A stretch of 24,448 nucleotides of DNA. Source: Ophiocordyceps camponoti-saundersi (nom. inval.). Taxonomy: Eukaryota > Ascomycota > Sordariomycetes > Hypocreales > Ophiocordycipitaceae. The DNA is taken from assembly GCA_003339415.1 (NCBI GenBank), contig PDHQ01000429.1:1-24448 (forward strand). The letters are read 5' to 3'. The notes under the pieces were generated by a model. It did not search any database. It was given only the letters and a program-made list of their open reading frames with translations, and was not told where the DNA came from. This document shows, in pieces, positions 21,261-24,448 of the stretch (positions within the stretch are counted from its first letter, which is position 1; each line of letters begins with the position of its first letter). A program made the position numbers and the translations under genes.

Positions 21261-21440
21261 TTTTTTTTTTTTATATATGCAATAATAACGATAAGGAAGT
21301 AATAAGGGTGATAAGGGTAATAAGGGTAATAAGGGTGATAAGGGTAATAAGGGTAATAAGGGTGATAAGGATAATAAGGATAATAAGAGTAATAATAATA
21401 ATAAGGAAGTAATAAGGGCGATAAGGGTGATGAGGATAAT
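21261..21440 (+). repeat. 9-bp minisatellite, translatable
   Basis: After an 11-12 base T run, units of ataagggta or ataagggtg repeat about 15 times (about 21298-21440) with variants aggataata. In the phase of the preceding frame the array reads (VIR)n; in another phase it reads (NKGDKG)n and stays open without stops from about 21295 to the TAA at 21556-21558. The T run could hide a frameshift that would join the upstream remnant to the NKG/DKG reading. Confidence 0.85.
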
Positions 21441-21522
21441 AAGGAAGAAGAATAGGAAGATAGAAGGGTTAGATAAAAAATCCGATTTTATTTTCCTTAC
21501 GGTTGCTGCTAGGAGGTGTGCC

Positions 21523-21558
21523 TTAGGTGCCTATCGCGGGTTTGCACCCGGCACCTAA
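21523..21558. other. Hairpin with two perfect stems
   Basis: ttaggtgc (21523-21530) pairs exactly with gcacctaa (21551-21558), and inside it cgggt (21537-21541) pairs with acccg (21546-21550) around a ttgc loop, leaving a one-sided 6-nt bulge. The inner part, gggtttgcaccc, faintly resembles a tRNA T-arm or B box. No matching A box is convincing, so I do not call a tRNA. Confidence 0.5.
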
Positions 21559-21879
21559 TAGCTGCCAGCTGCCCTTAGAGTATAGAAGAGCTAGTAAAGC
21601 TTATAGGGTAGTAGCTTAGAACCTTAGGCTATTAACCTTACTAAGCGCCGTTTATAACCACTATCTAAGAGGTAGGGCTTCAGCTTAACTAGCAAAATAA
21701 TAAAAAAAAACGAATACGTAGAATCTTTACGCTATAGGTTTTTTCTATATTTTTTTCCATTTCTCGAATTTATACGGTTATATATTAGGGAAAAAAACAT
21801 AGACCTAAACTTATTACCCCTCTACACTATACTATCTTACTTACTTAGTTACTTACTTACCTATTTACTTACTTATCTT
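21559..21879. repeat. Unassigned region ending in a (CTTA)n microsatellite
   Basis: No gene is seen between 21559 and 21830. At about 21831-21878 the tetranucleotide ctta repeats imperfectly about ten times. Confidence 0.6.
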
Positions 21880-22461
21880 CCTTATAATAATACTATCTCT
21901 TATATATTCTATTACCCTTCGCGACTTGTAATATCTGGCCGCGGTAGCTCTATAGCGGGCCGTAGCTAAGGTAGCGTACGAGGTCGAGGCGGCAGTTCTA
22001 GCCGTGGCGGCCGTGGTATCCCGCAAACGCTAGACCGGTAATCGGGCAGTTTTTAGCAGGTGCCTATCGATCCGTAGCTCTAGAGCTAGGGTAGCCGTAG
22101 TGTATTCTCGCCGCAGCCCGAGTCTTAGGGAGGTAATAGCGGTATATTCTCGACGCACTACCTTACTATGCTTAGACCTAGCAGTCGTAGTGCCTTTAAG
22201 TAGGAAGAATAGCCTACTATAACTCCCGTTATTTACAGTCTCCTAGAGGCCTAGGGCGAGAAGTCTCTAGATATGCTAGACATACTTAGTCGCCGTTATT
22301 AATTTATTTTTCTTTATAATATATTCTCTATAGATAATATCTTAAAGGCTTTCCCGGGAGTAAACCTTACGCCGGCGGATATTTAGAATCTTCGCAATAA
22401 GGCCTAGGGGTATTATAATAACTATTAGAATAAGTTCCTCTAGCAGGGCCTTTACCGCTAG
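21880..22461 (-). pseudogene. RIP-degraded remnant with Ala/Thr/Arg-rich C-terminus
   Basis: A minus-strand frame of about 190 codons starts next to the poly-C run and reads down to 21880, broken by only about five stops. In order it shows AVKALLEELILIVIIIPLGL (a short hydrophobic segment, 22398-22460), KILNIRRRKVYSRESL, YREYIIKKNKLITATKYV, SRLFFLLKGTTTARSKHSK, YTTATLALELRIDRHLLKTA, and an Ala/Thr-rich end with TAATARTAAS (about 21980-22010). The distribution of basic residues suggests a nucleic-acid-associated or helical protein. The family is not recognised. Upstream it abuts a 14-C run, on the other side of which a plus-strand remnant begins. Confidence 0.5.
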
Positions 22462-22475
22462 CCCCCCCCCCCCCC
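22462..22475. repeat. Poly-C run between divergent remnants
   Basis: Fourteen C at the junction of the minus remnant (ending here) and the plus remnant starting at 22481. The true length is uncertain, as with any homopolymer. Confidence 0.9.
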
Positions 22476-22480
22476 TTATA

Positions 22481-23689
22481 AAGAAGACTAGACCCGACGA
22501 GATATCTAAAAGCAAATAGGTAGTAACCGAAATAGCGGTAAATTATAAAAGACGTATTAAGCGCCGAGCGCAGTATAAGCTTTAGATATCGCTCTTAGAA
22601 AGGACTTTATCGTAAGTTATCCGTGCTTACGCTCTTAGGAATAACTATAGGCTAGTTATAAGATAGCGTTTATAGAAAAGTAGAAATATACTATATTACG
22701 ATAGTTAGCCGGTTAGTAGCGAGAGGCTATAGTTTATATCGGCTAGTATTCCGTAGCTCGGGCGATACGAGATAAGAAGAGTAGGTTTCTCGTTCGCCGA
22801 AGAGGCGGTTAGCCTAATTATATAGGTAAGAGATATTTGCGACGAAGATAGTTCGTAAATCGGTGCTAGGCAGTGCTATATCTACTAGATAAATGCCTAG
22901 GGTATAATTCCCTATAAAGAGGCTCCGGCTCCGTTATTCTTAGACGCCTACTTAGCACCGCTATAATTCGCGAATTAGTTTTTAGATTAATAATATAGAT
23001 AGTTATAGTAAACTTACGGGCATAGGATTAGTTCTAGCGAGTAGTAGTTCTAATAAAATTAACGGTACCGGCTAGAGACTATTTAAGACTATTAGTCGCC
23101 TTAGCTTAGTTAGAATAAGCACGTTTTAGGGGTATAACCTAGTCTAGGCTTTACGGTAAAAACACTAGTACCCTACGCCGGATTTAAACCGACTATCTAG
23201 CTTAAGAGAGACCGAGATCTCGAGACGCTCGATTACTACCGAAGGAGGGCTATTATTATAATTAACGCGGTTATAATAAACGATACCGTTAGGAGCGAAG
23301 GAGTGATATATTCGCCGCCGCGGGTCTATTAGATATGCTAGCCTTTATTATTCTTACTACTAACGCGGTAACGATCGTTAAGGACCGTGGCGGTAAATAT
23401 CGACGATAACCGCGTTAATAATAAGAATAAGAAAGGCTAGCATAACTAATAGACGCGCGGCGGCGAATACACTACTCCTTCGACCCCGACGGAGTCGTCG
23501 GTTATAAACGCGTCGATAATAAAAGTAAGAGAAGTGATTTTTTTTTTATCTCTATTTATACCTAAGGGCTGCTTTAGGCATTATATACGAAAGGATACGT
23601 ACCTATTCGAAGTGATTCCGATAAATAGGAATAATAATACTAAGATTAAATAAAAGAATAATACGAATAATAAAGTTAGCGTTAAAATA
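22481..23689 (+). pseudogene. Long RIP-degraded, Gln/Asn-rich coding remnant, possibly retroelement N-terminal part
   Basis: One plus-strand phase (that of 22481) is readable for about 400 codons with TAA or TAG at likely Gln positions. It starts KKTRPDEISKSK, continues with RRIKRRAQYKL, EIRRVGFSFAEEAVSLII (about 22768-22830) and YKEAPAPLFLDAYLAPL (about 22912-22965), then a Gln-rich part in which clustered stops follow FLD, then VKTLVPYAGFKPTI (about 23157-23195). It passes through the inverted repeat and resumes with DDNRVNNKNKKG and GGEYTTPSTPTESSVINAS. A polar, Gln/Asn/Ser-rich stretch just upstream of the Gag-like remnant would suit the N-terminal part of a retrotransposon protein or a separate decayed gene. 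No domain is identified. Confidence 0.45.
23295..23482. repeat. Long imperfect inverted repeat (hairpin of about 80-bp arms)
   Basis: Left arm about 23295-23377, right arm about 23401-23482, loop about 23 bp. Identical blocks include attcgccgccgcg, gtctatta, atgctagccttt, tattctta and aacgcggt against their complements. Mismatches are a mixture of C/T differences and a few others. It may be a fold-back MITE, paired termini of a nested element, or an inverted duplication; the right arm is readable as coding sequence in the surrounding frame. Confidence 0.85.
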
Positions 23690-24385
23690 CTTGCGATATC
23701 TAATTAACGGGTTCCTCGATATATCTAAGTACCGGGAGAAATCGTTATATTAAAGCGCGGAAACCTGTGCCCGTATAACTTCGTACGAAGCGACGCCGAT
23801 ACCAGAACTATTAATAGCCCCTGTAACGATCCCTATAAGCCCGGCTTTCGTATTATGCCGCGTACGACTAGTCCAGGATAGGCTAATTACGCACGAGAAG
23901 GTTATAGCTTTTAGTAAGGGATAGTAAAAGGACTAGAACTGTTCGAGGCGACCGTACGATATCTACACGTTAAAGCTAAGCTATTTATATCGTACCGCCG
24001 AAGGATTAGCATAAGCGGAAGATTAGTACCACGCTATCTTTCCGGATATCCTTAAAGGGCCCGCGTAATCGTACTACCTCTATTATATAGGACCTAATAA
24101 GACTTAGGACGAGATCTAGTCGATAGCCGATTCGTATCTTAATACGGGAAAAAATCGTGCGGAATACCGGATAAGATAGACCGGCACGAGGTCTGCTATA
24201 GAACAAGGAAAATTCCCTAAGAAATTAATACTTAAAGTCCTCGAAGAACTTATCGGGAAGATATAACTCGTATAGGATACCCTCGGCGAAGTAGCGGCTA
24301 AAGTTTACGCTACGATAACGAGAGCGTGCCGTAGCGTAGCAGATAATACTCGTTACTCGTTAACTAGATATCCTCTTACGAAGTT
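23690..24385 (+). pseudogene. Gag-like remnant of a fungal LTR retrotransposon
   Basis: A plus-strand phase (that of 24093) can be followed for about 230 codons with roughly a dozen TAA or TAG stops. It opens with LRYLINGFLDISKYREKSLY and runs through PIPELLIAPVTIPISPAF and YTLKLSYLYRTAEGLA. Then come YHAIFPDILKGPA (about 24030-24068), DSYLNTGKNRAEYRIR (about 24124-24171), KKLILKVLEELIGKI and TITRACRSVADNTRYSL. The order of a short (F/M)LxG block, an acidic/polar helix with NRxxYxxxW-like spacing, a helix with LxxLxxKI, then RACRxV matches what I know of Gag-like proteins in fungal LTR retrotransposons. No zinc knuckle is seen, and the frame is lost in the T-rich block at 24388-24419. Assignment to Ty3 or Copia class is not possible. 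Confidence 0.5.
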
Positions 24386-24448
24386 TATTTTTTTTTTTAT
24401 TTTTTTTATTCTTTTTTTCTATTCCTCGTACGGGTATATATATTACGA
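24386..24448. repeat. T-rich tract at the window end
   Basis: Several T runs (about 24388-24419) interrupt the Gag-like remnant just before the window ends. Confidence 0.7.

Noticed and set aside
21500..21560. tRNA gene or tRNA-derived SINE
   Set aside because: Only a degenerate B-box-like stretch and one arm are present; no acceptor stem, anticodon arm or good A box can be drawn.
24006..24206. Minus-strand frame of 66 codons
   Set aside because: It is antisense to the Gag-like remnant, which reads better and over a longer distance on the plus strand.
1..24448. An intact novel defence, biosynthetic or other multi-gene system
   Set aside because: No undamaged operon-like or clustered gene set exists here; everything readable is broken and best explained as mobile-element debris.

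Overview
The window looks like a transposon graveyard from a filamentous ascomycete fungus, shaped by repeat-induced point mutation (RIP). On both strands CpA and TpG are strongly depleted and TpA is in excess, while CpG (cgcg, gcg, acg) is retained; this is the pattern left when CpA is converted to TpA on either strand. As expected from that, the decayed reading frames are broken only by TAA and TAG (former CAA, CAG or TGG), ATG is very scarce, and no long intact gene remains. I see no rRNA, tRNA, CRISPR array or bacterial-type gene. The fungal assignment is an inference from base composition and element types; no species can be named.

Left part (about 1-7560): four copies of one dispersed repeat family, called R1 here. 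Copies A (about 60-2795) and B (about 2796-5357) lie head to tail as a tandem duplication. D (about 5390-6330) and C (about 6560-7560) are more diverged. Each carries a (TA)n then (GA)n module at the same internal place, and A and B also carry a long purine-only tract. Nothing here is convincingly coding. The longest ATG-to-stop frame of the window (223 codons, minus strand, 3827-4498) is an artefact of the purine tract.

Middle (about 7970-15660): a second family, R2, of about 570 bp with the look of a long terminal repeat. It has two full copies (about 7970-8556 and 12893-13452), one 5'-truncated copy (15361-15660) and a partial tandem copy (8557-8815). The two full copies are 4.3 kb apart and enclose decayed coding sequence: a long minus-strand remnant (about 9835-11110) and plus-strand remnants (11492-11776 and 12188-12634). 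Next to the truncated R2 copy, on the minus strand, is a recognisable piece of a Ty1/Copia-type integrase core (15055-15345).

Right part (15.7-24.4 kb): RIP is weaker. There is a minus-strand remnant ending in a G/R-rich tail (16366-16840), a palindromic 25-bp tandem repeat (16892-16961), a field of about 22 copies of a 16-bp motif (17185-19863) with two internal duplications, a 26-bp minisatellite (20094-20208), and the best-preserved reading frame of the window (about 20582-21260, running into a 9-bp minisatellite). Two remnants then diverge from a poly-C run (minus 21880-22461; plus 22481 onward). The plus one passes through a long inverted repeat (23295-23482) and is followed in another frame by a Gag-like remnant of an LTR retrotransposon (23690-24385).

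No gene here is likely to be functional as it stands. The genes do not form a pathway; they are fragments of mobile elements of several families, nested and inactivated.
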